Assembly: GCA_902765395.1 (NCBI GenBank) | Contig: CACWZP010000003.1 | Span: 1 to 64,000, forward strand | DNA: 64,000 nt | DNA from: an uncultured Eubacteriales bacterium | Lineage (GTDB): Bacteria > Bacillota > Clostridia > Christensenellales > Aristaeellaceae | Direction of reading: 5' to 3' | Position numbers and translations under genes: made by a program | Notes under the pieces: model-generated | Told to the model about the DNA's origin: nothing | The model's input: only the letters and a program-made list of their open reading frames with translations | Databases searched by the model: none | In this document: positions 47,889 through 56,376 of the stretch, piece by piece | How the letters are laid out: every line of letters begins with the position of its first letter | Numbering within the stretch: position 1 is the stretch's first letter

Positions 47889-48715
47889 ATTGGCTCCTCT
47901 TTACACATCAAAAGCGATCGGTAGATTTCCAGGTCCTCATCCCTGAACACGTTGAACACCACCCGGTCCATGGCGCCGGGGTTTGCCGCCAGCCAGTCCG
48001 AGACGGTCTTCACGGCGATTTCCGCCGCCCTGTCCGCCGGGAACCGGAACACGCCGGTGGAGATGCAGCAGAAGGCCGCGCTGCGAAGGCCGCTGTCCCG
48101 GCACAGGTCCAGGGTGTTTTTGTAGCAGTCCGCCAGGTCCTTCTCCAGCGCGGGTGTCAGTTCGCCCTCCACGATGGGCCCCACCACGTGGACCACCTTT
48201 TTCGCCGGCAGGTTGTAGGCGTCCGTCAGCATGGGCACGGCGGTGGGCTGCTCCCAATCCGGGCCGTGCTCCCCCATCCTCCGGGCGCACTCCAGCCGCA
48301 GCTGCACCCCGGCATAGCTGTGGATGCAGTTGTCGATGCAGCCGTGCAGCGGCACGAAGCAGCCCAGCATCCGGCTGTTGGCGGCGTTGACGATGGCGTC
48401 CAGCGCAAGCCGGGTGATGTCCCCCTGCCAGAGGGAGATCCAATCGGCGCAGGGCAGCGCGCAGCCATAGGCTTCCCTGGCGGTGGGGATTTCGGAAAGC
48501 CCCACCGCGCCGACCTCCGCCGCCCGCGCCTGCAGGTACTCGTCCTGCAGCGCCAGCGTCTGCGGGTCCATGCGCCGGGGCGGGCGCACGTTCATCAGTG
48601 CGCGGATGGCCCGCCTCTGGGCCTCGGGCTCCCGGGGCACGTCCCAGTCCCGGTACTCGCCGGAATCGGCCTTGAACCGCTCCAGCAGCTCCGTCAGTCG
48701 CTTGAATTCCGCCAT
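47885..48715 (-). CDS. Zinc-macrodomain protein-ADP-ribose hydrolase
   Basis: A 276-residue macrodomain protein of the zinc-dependent subfamily. A ~75-residue helical N-terminus is followed by the macrodomain: GDITRLALDAIVNAANSRML, the zinc motif GCFVPLHGCIDNCIH (Cys, His and Cys ligands) and CISTGVFRFP. Homologues remove ADP-ribose from proteins and usually sit beside a sirtuin SirTM and a GcvH-like protein; neither is here. Instead it overlaps nrdG and lies 3 bases from the fucosidase gene, so the cellular target is unclear. Confidence 0.9.
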   Translation of the reverse strand: MAEFKRLTELLERFKADSGEYRDWDVPREPEAQRRAIRALMNVRPPRRMDPQTLALQDEYLQARAAEVGAVGLSEIPTAREAYGCALPCADWISLWQGDITRLALDAIVNAANSRMLGCFVPLHGCIDNCIHSYAGVQLRLECARRMGEHGPDWEQPTAVPMLTDAYNLPAKKVVHVVGPIVEGELTPALEKDLADCYKNTLDLCRDSGLRSAAFCCISTGVFRFPADRAAEIAVKTVSDWLAANPGAMDRVVFNVFRDEDLEIYRSLLMCKEEPI

Positions 48716-48718
48716 GGC

Positions 48719-50182
48719 TCAGTCCACGTCGATCCGGAACGCCACGGGCATGTCCGTGTCGGTGCGGTACTCCAGGCGCAGGCCCTCGCCATCCCGGGTG
48801 AAGGGCACCTGCGCGCCGGTCTCCAGCGCGGTGACGCCGCGGACGATGCCGTGGAAGTTGGTGGGCTTGCCGGGGTCCTGCTCGCCCAGGGAGCGAATCA
48901 GGTACTTCCCGTCCGCGCTGGCCTTCAGCACGATGGCATACACCGCGCCCTTGGACGTGGTGAAGCGGATGTCGGCGCTGGTGAAGTCCTTCTTGATGCC
49001 GTCGGTGAACCGGGCCTCGGCGATCTGGGTCGGGCCCTCGCCGTACTTGCGCCAGGGCCGCGCGCCATAGATGGCTTCGCCGCTGTGGCGCATCCAGCCG
49101 CCGATCTTCTCCAGGATGGCCGCGTCCTCCTCCGGGATGGTGCCGTCCGCCCGGGGGCCGATGTTGAGCAGCAGGCAGCCGTTCTTGCTGACGATGTCCA
49201 CCAGGTCGCGCACCAGGTCGGAGGCCTCGCGGTACTCGTTGCCCTCGGTGTGGCACCAGGAATTCAGCGCCACGGCGGTGTCCGTCTGCCAGAAGTAGGG
49301 CTTCACGTCGGCGAACTGGCCCCGCTCCACGTCCGGCACGGCGCAGCCGAACAGGTAGGCGTCGTGCTTGTAGTTGATGACGACCTCCATGCCCCACTCC
49401 GCCGCGCGGTTGTAGTAGTAGGCGGCCAGCTTGCGGATCCAGGGCTTGGCAGCGGCGTGCTCGATCCACCAGTCGAAGTAGAGCACGCGGGGGCGATAGC
49501 GGTCGATCAGCTCGCAGGTGCGCTCCAGCCAGTCCTCCATGAACTCGTCCGTGGGCGCGGGCTCGCTGAACAGGTCGTCGAAGTTGCCCTCGGGCATGGC
49601 CGGCCAGTAGAGGTCGCCCTTTTGAAGCGGCTCGTGGATGTCGCTGTCGAAGTCCCGGCCGTGGCCCATGAAGAACCAGTGCTCGATGCGGTGGGACGAG
49701 CAGCCGATCGTCAGCCCCCGGGCCTCGCAGGCGGCCTTCAGCTCGCCCAGGGTGTCCCGGTGCGGGCCCATCTCGTAGGCGTTGAAGTGGGAGATGTCGC
49801 TCCTGTACATCTGGAAGCCGTCGTGGTGCTCCGCCACAGGCACCACGTACTTCGCCCCGGCCCGCTCAAACAGGCCCGCCCAGGCCTGCAGGTCGAACTT
49901 CTCGGCCTTGAACAGGGGGATGAAGTCCTTGTAGCCGAAGTCCTTGTGGTTGCCATAGGTGGCGATGTGGTGCTCGTAGGCCTTGGAACCGGGCATGTAC
50001 ATGTTCCGGGGATACCACTCGTTGTCGAAGGCGGGCACGCTGTACACGCCCCAGTGGATGAAGATGCCGAACTTGGCGTCGCGGTACCACTCCGGCACGC
50101 GATAGTTCGCGAGGGATTCCCAAGTATCGGCATAGGGCCCCTGGGCGATGACCTTTTCAATGGCGGCGAGGCGTTCGTTCAT
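48719..50182 (-). CDS. Alpha-L-fucosidase, GH29
   Basis: A 487-residue glycosidase. KFGIFIHWGVYSVPAFDNEW near residue 37, VVPVAEHHDGFQMY near 113, and the nucleophile Asp in RVLYFDWWIEH near 240 match GH29. The C-terminus is a short beta-sandwich. I see no signal peptide, so it is probably cytoplasmic and acts on imported fucosylated oligosaccharides. AAGGAGG precedes the ATG. Confidence 0.93.
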   Translation of the reverse strand: MNERLAAIEKVIAQGPYADTWESLANYRVPEWYRDAKFGIFIHWGVYSVPAFDNEWYPRNMYMPGSKAYEHHIATYGNHKDFGYKDFIPLFKAEKFDLQAWAGLFERAGAKYVVPVAEHHDGFQMYRSDISHFNAYEMGPHRDTLGELKAACEARGLTIGCSSHRIEHWFFMGHGRDFDSDIHEPLQKGDLYWPAMPEGNFDDLFSEPAPTDEFMEDWLERTCELIDRYRPRVLYFDWWIEHAAAKPWIRKLAAYYYNRAAEWGMEVVINYKHDAYLFGCAVPDVERGQFADVKPYFWQTDTAVALNSWCHTEGNEYREASDLVRDLVDIVSKNGCLLLNIGPRADGTIPEEDAAILEKIGGWMRHSGEAIYGARPWRKYGEGPTQIAEARFTDGIKKDFTSADIRFTTSKGAVYAIVLKASADGKYLIRSLGEQDPGKPTNFHGIVRGVTALETGAQVPFTRDGEGLRLEYRTDTDMPVAFRIDVD

Positions 50183-50246
50183 GGGGAGACCTCCTTGTGT
50201 GTGGAGTTTTGAGTGTGGAGTGCGGAGTTGAATCAGCGGGAGGCAA

Positions 50247-50270
50247 AGCCTTCCCCAGAGGGGGAAGGCT
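50247..50270 (-). terminator. Hairpin 3' of the GH31 gene
   Basis: AGCCTTCCCC-AGA(G)-GGGGAAGGCT followed on the minus strand by TTTG, 9 bases after the GH31 stop. Confidence 0.65.
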
Positions 50271-50279
50271 CATATATGC

Positions 50280-52499
50280 CTACCTGTGCACGACCAGCTT
50301 ATACGGCTTTTCGCAATCCGTCTGGACGGTGGTCTTGCCGTCCACCGTGCTCACCACGTAGGTGGCGGCGACATGGCCCTTCAAATCGGGCACGGTGACG
50401 GTGATCTCGCCATCCTCGGGCTGATAGACGTGCAGCTCCAGGCCGTCGGTATAGTCGTAGTCGGGCCGCTCCTCGCAGGCGCCCATGGGGATGACGGAGT
50501 TGGGCCGGGCCATCAGCGGCAGCGACAGGAAGTCGTGCGTCTCCCGCCGCCAGGTGTCGCCCTCGGCCTTCTCGCCGGAGAGGATGCTGGTCCAGGTGCC
50601 CGCGGGCAGGTAGTAATCCACGTGGTTGTCCGCGTGCATCACCGGGGCCGCCAGCAGATTCGCGCCCAGCATGTACTGGCGGTCGCAGGTCTCGCAGGCG
50701 ATGCTGTCCGGGAACTCGATGAGCATGGGCCGAAGCACCGGCACGCCGTGCTCGTGCGCCTCCACCGCCGCGCCGTACAGATAGGGCATCAGGCGGTTCT
50801 TGAGCCGGGCGAACTTCTTAACCACCTCATTGGCCTCGTCGTCGAACAGCCACGGCACGCGATAGCTGGAGGAGCCGTGCAGGCGGCTGTGGCTGGACAG
50901 CAGCCCGAACACCGCCCAGCGCTTGTACACGTCGGCGGTAGCGGTCTGCTCGAAGCCGGCGATGTCGTGGCTCCAGAAGCCGAAGCCGCTGTGGCCGATG
51001 GACAGGCCGCTGCGCAGCGTCTCGGCCATGCTGCGGAAGGAGGCGCTGGAATCGCCGTTCCAGTGCACCGGGAACTTCTGGCCGCCCACGGTGGCGCTGC
51101 GGGCGAACACCACGGCGTCGCCCTCGCCCTTCACTTCCTCGATGGTCTCGAACACCAATTTATTGTAGAGATAAGTATAGTAATTGTGCATCCGCAGCGG
51201 GTCGCTGCCGTCGAAGTACTTGATGCCCCGCACCGGGATGCGCTCGCCGAAGTCGGTCTTGAAGGCGTCCACGCCCATGGCCATCAGCCTGCGCAGGCGC
51301 TCGGCATACCACTGGCATGCCGCGGGGTTGGTCACGTCCAGGATGGCCGTGCCCGGCTGCCACATGTCCGTCTGCCAGGGGTCGCCGTTCTCCTTCCGGA
51401 TGAAGTAGCCCTTTTCAACGCCCTCGTCGAACATGTTGCTCTCCTGGCTGATGTAGGGATTCAGCCAGCAGCAGATGTGAAGCCCCCGGGCCTTCAGCTT
51501 TTTCAGCAGCCCCTCCGGGTCCGGGAACACGTCCGGGTCCCAGGTCAAATCCGTCAGGTGGTTCTCCTTCATCCAGAAGCAGTCGAAGTGGAACACGGAG
51601 AGGGGGATGTCCCGCTGGGCCATGCCGTCGATGAAGCTCGTCACGGTGGCCTCGTCATAGCTGGTAGTGAAGCTGGTGGACAGCCACAGCCCGAAGCTCC
51701 AGGCCGGGGGCAGCGCCGGGCGGCCCGTGAGGGCGGTGTATCTGTCCAGGATGCCCTTGGGCGTTTCGCCATAGATCACGTCATAGGTCAGGCTCTGGCC
51801 CTGCAGGCTGAACTGCACCCGCTCCACCTTTTCGCTGGCCACCTCGAAGCGCACGTCGCTGCTGGATTCCACCAGCACGCCATAGCCCCGGTTGGTCATG
51901 TAGAAGGGCACGTTCTTATAGGCCATCTCGCTGGCCGTGCCGCCATCGCCGTTCCAGATGTCGACGGACTGGCCGTTCTTCACGTACTCGGTGAAGCGCT
52001 CGCCCAGGCCGTACACCCGCTCGCCCACGTCCAGGTCCAGCGAGTCGATCATGTAGTCGATGCCGCTTTCCCTGTGGTGGGCATGGGCCATGCCGTGGTA
52101 TTCGGACTCGGTCAGCAGCTTCCCGTCGCCCTCGTAGCGCACGCACCAGCCCCGCTTTTTCTTGCTGACCACGGCCCGGGCGCGGCCGCTTTCAAAGATG
52201 TAAGCGTCCTCCGTCTCGGTGATGACGGGCTTGACGGGGCTCTCATACAGCTCAAAGTTCGGGCCGGGATCCCGCTGGCCGCGGAAGTGCTCCACCTTCA
52301 CGCGGATAATATCCGGCATGGGGGCGGTGAAGGTGACGGTGAGGGTGGCGTGGTTCAGCAGGTCGCCCCGGCCCTCGATGGGCACGGTGGCGCAGACCAC
52401 CCGCAGCGCGTCCTCCGTCATGGACGCGGTAAAGCTCTGTATGGCGAAGTTGAAGTCAAAGCCGGGCTTGTTCAGCCAATAGCCGTCGGTGAATTTCAT
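50280..52499 (-). CDS. Alpha-xylosidase, GH31 (YicI-like)
   Basis: A 739-residue retaining glycosidase without a signal peptide. Order of parts: N-terminal beta-sandwich, catalytic barrel with nucleophile Asp in GVDAFKTDFGERIP near residue 415 and acid/base Asp in HWNGDSSASFRSMAETLRSG near 480, then C-terminal sheets. LGERFTEYVKNGQSVDIWNG and the KTDFGE signature are typical of alpha-xylosidases acting on isoprimeverose-type xyloglucan units. The start overlaps the stop of the 53-residue gene (ATGA). Confidence 0.93.
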   Translation of the reverse strand: MKFTDGYWLNKPGFDFNFAIQSFTASMTEDALRVVCATVPIEGRGDLLNHATLTVTFTAPMPDIIRVKVEHFRGQRDPGPNFELYESPVKPVITETEDAYIFESGRARAVVSKKKRGWCVRYEGDGKLLTESEYHGMAHAHHRESGIDYMIDSLDLDVGERVYGLGERFTEYVKNGQSVDIWNGDGGTASEMAYKNVPFYMTNRGYGVLVESSSDVRFEVASEKVERVQFSLQGQSLTYDVIYGETPKGILDRYTALTGRPALPPAWSFGLWLSTSFTTSYDEATVTSFIDGMAQRDIPLSVFHFDCFWMKENHLTDLTWDPDVFPDPEGLLKKLKARGLHICCWLNPYISQESNMFDEGVEKGYFIRKENGDPWQTDMWQPGTAILDVTNPAACQWYAERLRRLMAMGVDAFKTDFGERIPVRGIKYFDGSDPLRMHNYYTYLYNKLVFETIEEVKGEGDAVVFARSATVGGQKFPVHWNGDSSASFRSMAETLRSGLSIGHSGFGFWSHDIAGFEQTATADVYKRWAVFGLLSSHSRLHGSSSYRVPWLFDDEANEVVKKFARLKNRLMPYLYGAAVEAHEHGVPVLRPMLIEFPDSIACETCDRQYMLGANLLAAPVMHADNHVDYYLPAGTWTSILSGEKAEGDTWRRETHDFLSLPLMARPNSVIPMGACEERPDYDYTDGLELHVYQPEDGEITVTVPDLKGHVAATYVVSTVDGKTTVQTDCEKPYKLVVHR

Positions 52500-52657
52500 C
52501 CTCTGTCGTCCTCCGTTTGTGACTTGTTCGTCTGTTCCTGTTCCTCCCGTCGGCGCTTCAGCTCGTCCCGCCGCTTTTGCGACTTGATGTACACGTACAG
52601 CGCGTCGAAGGGGCCGACCACGAGGCAGACCAGCAGCGCGATCCAGTACCAGGGCAA
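52496..52657 (-). CDS. 53-residue single-helix membrane peptide
   Basis: A short protein with one hydrophobic helix (PWYWIALLVCLVVGPFDALY) and a highly charged C-terminal tail of Lys/Arg/Glu/Gln. The TTG at 52657 has GGGGGAGG at 8 bases. An ATG fifteen codons upstream is ruled out, because the promoter -10 box overlaps it. The stop overlaps the alpha-xylosidase start, so the two are coupled. Function unknown. Confidence 0.6.
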   Translation of the reverse strand: MPWYWIALLVCLVVGPFDALYVYIKSQKRRDELKRRREEQEQTNKSQTEDDRG

Positions 52658-52679
52658 CGCCACCGCCTCCCCCGTCGTT

Positions 52680-53828
52680 TCATACCGAGTTGATTGTACC
52701 ATCGCGCCCGTGGAGCGTCAAGATGGGTTCAGAGATTTTGCCCTGCCCCATCCAGTTCACATACCGCCCGGCGCACATCAGCAGGCTGAAGAAGTACAGG
52801 CAGTTGTCGTAGTAACGGCGCGCGCCCTTGCGGGGCTCGGCGTCCCACAGGCGCCCGACCCAGTCCAGATCCCCGGTGGCCAGGGACGCCGCCGCGGTGG
52901 TGGCCAGCAGCCCCAGCGGGTGCATCACGGGCGTGCCCTCCAGGCTGCCGTCCAGCTGGCAGGCGGTCTCAAGCAGCTTCGGATTGTTGGCGACGGTCGC
53001 CTGCAGCCGCCGGGCCGCGTCGGTCAGCGCCGCCGTCGGGCCGAACCAGGCGGCGTCCAGGCCGATGTTCATGCCCACGCGATAGGCGTCGGAGAAGAAG
53101 GCCATGTTCTTGCCGAACAACAGCTTGGTGGAGCCGTCGTATTCGGCGTACTCCGGCGCAAGGCCCGTGACCGGGTGGCAGGCTTTGGCGATGTATTCCC
53201 GGCTGGCCGCCGACGCGGCGCGCCAGAATTCCCGGTCCCGGGCATCGCAGCCCTGGGCGAACAGCGCGTAGAAGTGGGGCAGGTGGTAGGACGGGTCGGA
53301 GAAATCCACCTCCGGGATGAACCGGATCAGCTTGTTTTCCGCATCCCACATGGCGCGGCCGTTCTCGTTCAGCGCGTCCTGGTGCACGCAGTGCCGCAGG
53401 ATCTCCCGGGCGGCTTCGGCATAGTCGCCGCCCCAGCGCGCCGCCGCGAACAGCAGCGCCATGGCGTAGTACTCCTCGCCGTCCGGCGCGGGGCCCTCGG
53501 CGTTGTGGGTGCCGTCGGGCTTCACCGACCAGGCGAAGTAGCCCGCGTGGCGGCCGGACCGCAGCAGCATATAGTCCACGGAGAACCGCCACAGCCTGTC
53601 GAAGATGTCCCGCCGGTCCATCTGCACGGCCATCATCATGCCGTAGCTCATGCCCTCGGTGCGGGCGTCGATGTTGCCGGTGTCCAGCATGTAGCCGTGA
53701 AGCTCGTCCGGCTCGAAGTAGAAGCGTTCGGTTTCGTCCTCGAAGATGGCGCGAAACGCCGCGGCGATCCTGGCGTCGATCTCGGCCTCGGTCTTGCCGA
53801 TTTGGGCAAACAGGTTGGGATACTTCAT
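52680..53828 (-). CDS. GH8 reducing-end xylose-releasing exo-oligoxylanase-like
   Basis: A 382-residue inverting glycosidase. The GH8 signature is DARTEGMSYGMMMAVQMDRR near residues 58-77 with the general-acid Glu; DGEEYYAMALLFAA near 120 and YRVGMNIGLDAAWF near 245 also fit Rex-type GH8 enzymes, which release xylose from the reducing end of xylo-oligosaccharides. ATG at 53828 (MKYPN) has GGAGG at 7 bases; the ATG two codons earlier is too close. No signal peptide. The neighbouring kinase ends 2 bases upstream. Confidence 0.88.
   Translation of the reverse strand: MKYPNLFAQIGKTEAEIDARIAAAFRAIFEDETERFYFEPDELHGYMLDTGNIDARTEGMSYGMMMAVQMDRRDIFDRLWRFSVDYMLLRSGRHAGYFAWSVKPDGTHNAEGPAPDGEEYYAMALLFAAARWGGDYAEAAREILRHCVHQDALNENGRAMWDAENKLIRFIPEVDFSDPSYHLPHFYALFAQGCDARDREFWRAASAASREYIAKACHPVTGLAPEYAEYDGSTKLLFGKNMAFFSDAYRVGMNIGLDAAWFGPTAALTDAARRLQATVANNPKLLETACQLDGSLEGTPVMHPLGLLATTAAASLATGDLDWVGRLWDAEPRKGARRYYDNCLYFFSLLMCAGRYVNWMGQGKISEPILTLHGRDGTINSV
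52693..52721 (-). promoter_or_regulatory. Internal promoter for the GH31 unit
   Basis: On the minus strand TTGACG (52721-52716), 17-bp spacer, TACAAT (52698-52693). It lies inside the last codons of the GH8 gene. Confidence 0.7.
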
Positions 53829-53830
53829 AT

Positions 53831-54568
53831 TCATTCCTCCAGGATAAAGGTATCGTCGTCCATGAGGCGCAGCGTCACATTCGCCGGGGCGGACTTCTCC
53901 AGGCACAGGCGGGCGTTTTCCATGTCGCTTTCCACCATGGCCGCCGCGATCTCCGGCCGCTTGCCGGTGGACAGGTGCCGCGCCGTCAGCCGCCCGCGCA
54001 GGCGCTCCGGGTCAGCGGTGATGAAGAGGGTGAAGTCGGCATACTTCCGCAATTCCCGCCAGCCGGGCGCGTCCAGCAGCAGGTAGTTGCCCTCGATGAG
54101 CGCGATCTCCCCCGTCACCCGCAGCGCGCCCTCCACCGGGTCGTGCAGCGTTCGGTCATAGGCCGGCCAGGGGCAGTCCTCCCCCGCCGCCACCCGGCGA
54201 AGGGCTTCGCGCAGCTTGTCAAGATCGAAGGTCTCCGGCGCACCCTTGACGCGGGACATGGGGACGGTCTCGCCGCCCCGCAGGGTGGTGTGGCTCACCA
54301 GGTACGCCTGCCGCCTGTGGAAGCCGTCCATGCCCAGGGCCGCGAGCGGCTCCACGCCCGGCGTCTCCCGGGAAAGCGCCTGGAGCAGCGCGGCCAGCGT
54401 GCTCTTGCCCGCCCCCGGCGGGGCCGCCAGCAGCGCCACCGCCCGCCGGCCCTTCTCCCGGCGCAGCGCCGTCAGCCGACGCAGCAGCGGCAGGAAGATG
54501 TCATTTACATTCCCGTCGCTGAATTCAGCCTGAACCGCCTGGCCGCTGTTTTCAAGCACCCGCCGCAC
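53831..54568 (-). CDS. P-loop sugar/nucleoside kinase of the uridine kinase-like family
   Basis: A 245-residue cytoplasmic kinase. Walker A is LAAPPGAGKSTLAALL near residue 50; GMDGFHRRQAYL near 80 and LIEGNYLLLDAPGW near 157 match the uridine kinase/phosphoribulokinase-like family whose members phosphorylate sugars or nucleosides. The GTG at 54568 follows GGGAGG at 9 bases. In this setting a free sugar released by the neighbouring hydrolases is a likely substrate (inference). Confidence 0.82.
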   Translation of the reverse strand: MRRVLENSGQAVQAEFSDGNVNDIFLPLLRRLTALRREKGRRAVALLAAPPGAGKSTLAALLQALSRETPGVEPLAALGMDGFHRRQAYLVSHTTLRGGETVPMSRVKGAPETFDLDKLREALRRVAAGEDCPWPAYDRTLHDPVEGALRVTGEIALIEGNYLLLDAPGWRELRKYADFTLFITADPERLRGRLTARHLSTGKRPEIAAAMVESDMENARLCLEKSAPANVTLRLMDDDTFILEE

Positions 54569-54684
54569 CGCCGTCCACCTCCCGCATACAGTTTACCACG
54601 CCTGCCCGCTGCCGCGCAACGGCGGTTTCATATTTTCCTGAAATATGTTATACTGTTCCCATCAACCGATGGGAGGCGCTGGGC

Positions 54685-55677
54685 ATGAAGGGTGAGAACC
54701 AGAAGCTGAAGATGCTGTACCTGTCCAAGCTGTTCATGGAGCAGACGGACGACGAGCACGGCCTGACCATGCCGGAGATCATCGACTGGCTTTCCGCCCG
54801 GGGCGTGAACGCCGACCGCAAGACGCTGTACCTGGATCTGGAGGAGCTGCGCCGCTACGGGCTGGACATCCTCACGGAGCAGGTGGGCCACAAGACCTAT
54901 TACGCCCTGGGCGCGCGGGACTTCGAGCTGCCGGAGCTGAAGCTGCTGGTGGACAGCGTGCAGGCGGCGAAGTTCATCACGGACAAGAAGTCCCGGGAGC
55001 TGATCCGCAAGCTGGAGGGGCTGGTGTCCGCCCATCAGGCGCGCCAGCTGCACCGCCAGGTGCTGATCTCCGGCCGGGTGAAGACCATGAACGAGTCGAT
55101 CTACTACAACATCGACAAGCTCCACGGGGCCATCAACGCCGACGCCCAGATCCGCTTCCAATACTACCAGTGGAACGTGAACAAGGAGATGGAGCTGCGG
55201 CGGGGCGGCGCGGTTTACCAGGTGAGCCCCTGGGCGCTGATCTGGGACGACGAGAATTACTATCTGGTGGCCTACGACGCTTCGGACAGCAAGATCAAGC
55301 ACTATCGGGTGGACAAGATGCTGCGCATCCGCATCACCGACGAGCGCCGCCTGGGCCGGGACACCTTCAAGGCCTTCGACATGGCCCGCTACGCCAAGAG
55401 CCTGTTCGGCATGTACGGCGGCGAGGAGACGGCCGTGACGCTTCAGGGCGAGAACCGGCTGGTGGGCGTGATGATCGACCGCTTCGGCAAGGACATCGCC
55501 TTGGTGAGCGTGGACGGCGACCACTTCGAGGCCAGCGTGAACGTGGCCGTCAGCCCCCAGTTCTTCGGCTGGGTGATGGGCCTGGGCGGCGGCGTGAGGA
55601 TCACCGGGCCGGAGCCGGTGGTGCGCAGGATGCGGGAGGAGGTCAAAAAGCTGGCGGAGCAGTATCTGCAGGATTGA
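54685..55677 (+). CDS. WYL-domain transcriptional regulator
   Basis: A 330-residue regulator. The N-terminal ~60 residues are a winged helix (GLTMPEIIDWLSARGVNADR), the middle is the WYL domain (QVSPWALIWDDENYYLVAYD), and the C-terminal WCX region follows. GGGAGG lies upstream of the ATG. It is divergent from the kinase-GH8-GH31-GH29 genes and is the best candidate regulator of them. Confidence 0.9.
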   Translation: MKGENQKLKMLYLSKLFMEQTDDEHGLTMPEIIDWLSARGVNADRKTLYLDLEELRRYGLDILTEQVGHKTYYALGARDFELPELKLLVDSVQAAKFITDKKSRELIRKLEGLVSAHQARQLHRQVLISGRVKTMNESIYYNIDKLHGAINADAQIRFQYYQWNVNKEMELRRGGAVYQVSPWALIWDDENYYLVAYDASDSKIKHYRVDKMLRIRITDERRLGRDTFKAFDMARYAKSLFGMYGGEETAVTLQGENRLVGVMIDRFGKDIALVSVDGDHFEASVNVAVSPQFFGWVMGLGGGVRITGPEPVVRRMREEVKKLAEQYLQD

Positions 55678-55793
55678 GCGCCGCAAGCCCCCGGAGGGCA
55701 CCGAACGGAATGTGACGGAAAAAGCGATATATCGAGGGCGAAAAACGGTACACCAAAACCGATTGTTACAACATCGTGGGCGTTTTTCAGGAC

Positions 55794-55844
55794 ACCCCCT
55801 TTGATACACTGTTTTCAGACGGAAGACAGAGCGTCAAAGGGGGT
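55794..55844 (+). promoter_or_regulatory. Hairpin sequestering the RBS of the small-gene cluster
   Basis: ACCCCCTTTGA (55794-55804) pairs perfectly with TCAAAGGGGGT (55834-55844) across a 29-nt loop. The 3' arm contains the AAAGGGGG ribosome-binding site of the ATG at 55851. Confidence 0.65.
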
Positions 55845-55850
55845 TTTCAA

Positions 55851-56006
55851 ATGCACAGCATCCACTACGTACAGAAGATCAAGAAGCGCGGGCCCTTCGG
55901 CATCCCCTACACCGCCCTGATGGTGCGGGTGGCCCACGTGGACGAGCGCCACTGGCAGCGGCTCAAGAACCGCCGCTTTTCCCTGAACGACCTGCTGATC
56001 TACTGA
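55851..56006 (+). CDS. 51-residue protein, first of a three-gene microprotein cluster
   Basis: Sequence begins MHSIHYVQKIKKRGPFGIPY and ends RRFSLNDLLIY. It is basic, has no membrane helix, and I do not recognise it. AAAGGGGG lies 7 bases upstream and is sequestered by a hairpin. The next gene starts 14 bases after its stop. Confidence 0.6.
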   Translation: MHSIHYVQKIKKRGPFGIPYTALMVRVAHVDERHWQRLKNRRFSLNDLLIY

Positions 56007-56020
56007 CGGAGGTGAGGATC

Positions 56021-56149
56021 ATGTTCAACCCCAAGGGCTATTACACCAGCCAGGGCTACACCGGCTTTTTGCCGGACGGCGGCCGCATGGCCTTCCCCAC
56101 CCAGGAGGAATACCTGGATTTCCTGCGCGATTGGCAGGAGGCGGCATGA
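56021..56149 (+). CDS. 42-residue protein, second of the microprotein cluster
   Basis: MFNPKGYYTSQGYTGFLPDG to EEYLDFLRDWQEAA; aromatic-rich and soluble, with an acidic helical end. GGAGG lies 10 bases before the ATG. Its stop overlaps the next start (ATGA), so translation is coupled. Confidence 0.6.
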   Translation: MFNPKGYYTSQGYTGFLPDGGRMAFPTQEEYLDFLRDWQEAA

Positions 56150-56274
56150 TGGCGGAATTGGAAAACGCGCCCGCCGCGCCCCAGGAGAGCGCGCCAGAAA
56201 AGGACGACGCCCCGGAGATGGACATCGACTTCTGGACGCTGCTGGTGGAAGCGCGGATCATACGGGTAGGATAA
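56146..56274 (+). CDS. 42-residue acidic protein, third of the microprotein cluster
   Basis: Starts MMAELENAPAAPQESAPEKD and ends DFWTLLVEARIIRVG. Half is disordered and acidic; the end may form a short amphipathic helix. GGAGG lies inside the upstream gene. A terminator hairpin follows at once. Confidence 0.58.
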   Translation: MMAELENAPAAPQESAPEKDDAPEMDIDFWTLLVEARIIRVG

Positions 56275-56275
56275 A

Positions 56276-56304
56276 AAGGGCCTTCCCCAAATGGGAAGGC
56301 CCTT
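56276..56304 (+). terminator. Terminator of the microprotein cluster
   Basis: AAGGGCCTTCCC / GGGAAGGCCCTT with a short loop, right after the last stop codon. Confidence 0.65.
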
Positions 56305-56311
56305 GAGATGA

Positions 56312-56371
56312 GGGGACGGTTCCTTATCTCACGAATCGTTCCCGAATTTAGTGAGATAAGGAACCGTCCCC
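56312..56371. repeat. Long palindrome GGGGACGGTTCC, copy 1
   Basis: The arm GGGGACGGTTCCTTATCTCA (56312 on) pairs over 21 bp with its complement ending at 56371 around an 18-nt loop. A sister copy lies at 57204. Together they flank the response regulator gene. Confidence 0.75.
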
Positions 56372-56376
56372 AAATC

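Noticed and set aside
50286..54086. A plus-strand frame of over 1,200 codons opposite the GH31 and GH8 genes
   Set aside because: It crosses several well-defined minus-strand genes and their ribosome-binding sites and contains no known motif; it reflects high GC in the third codon position.
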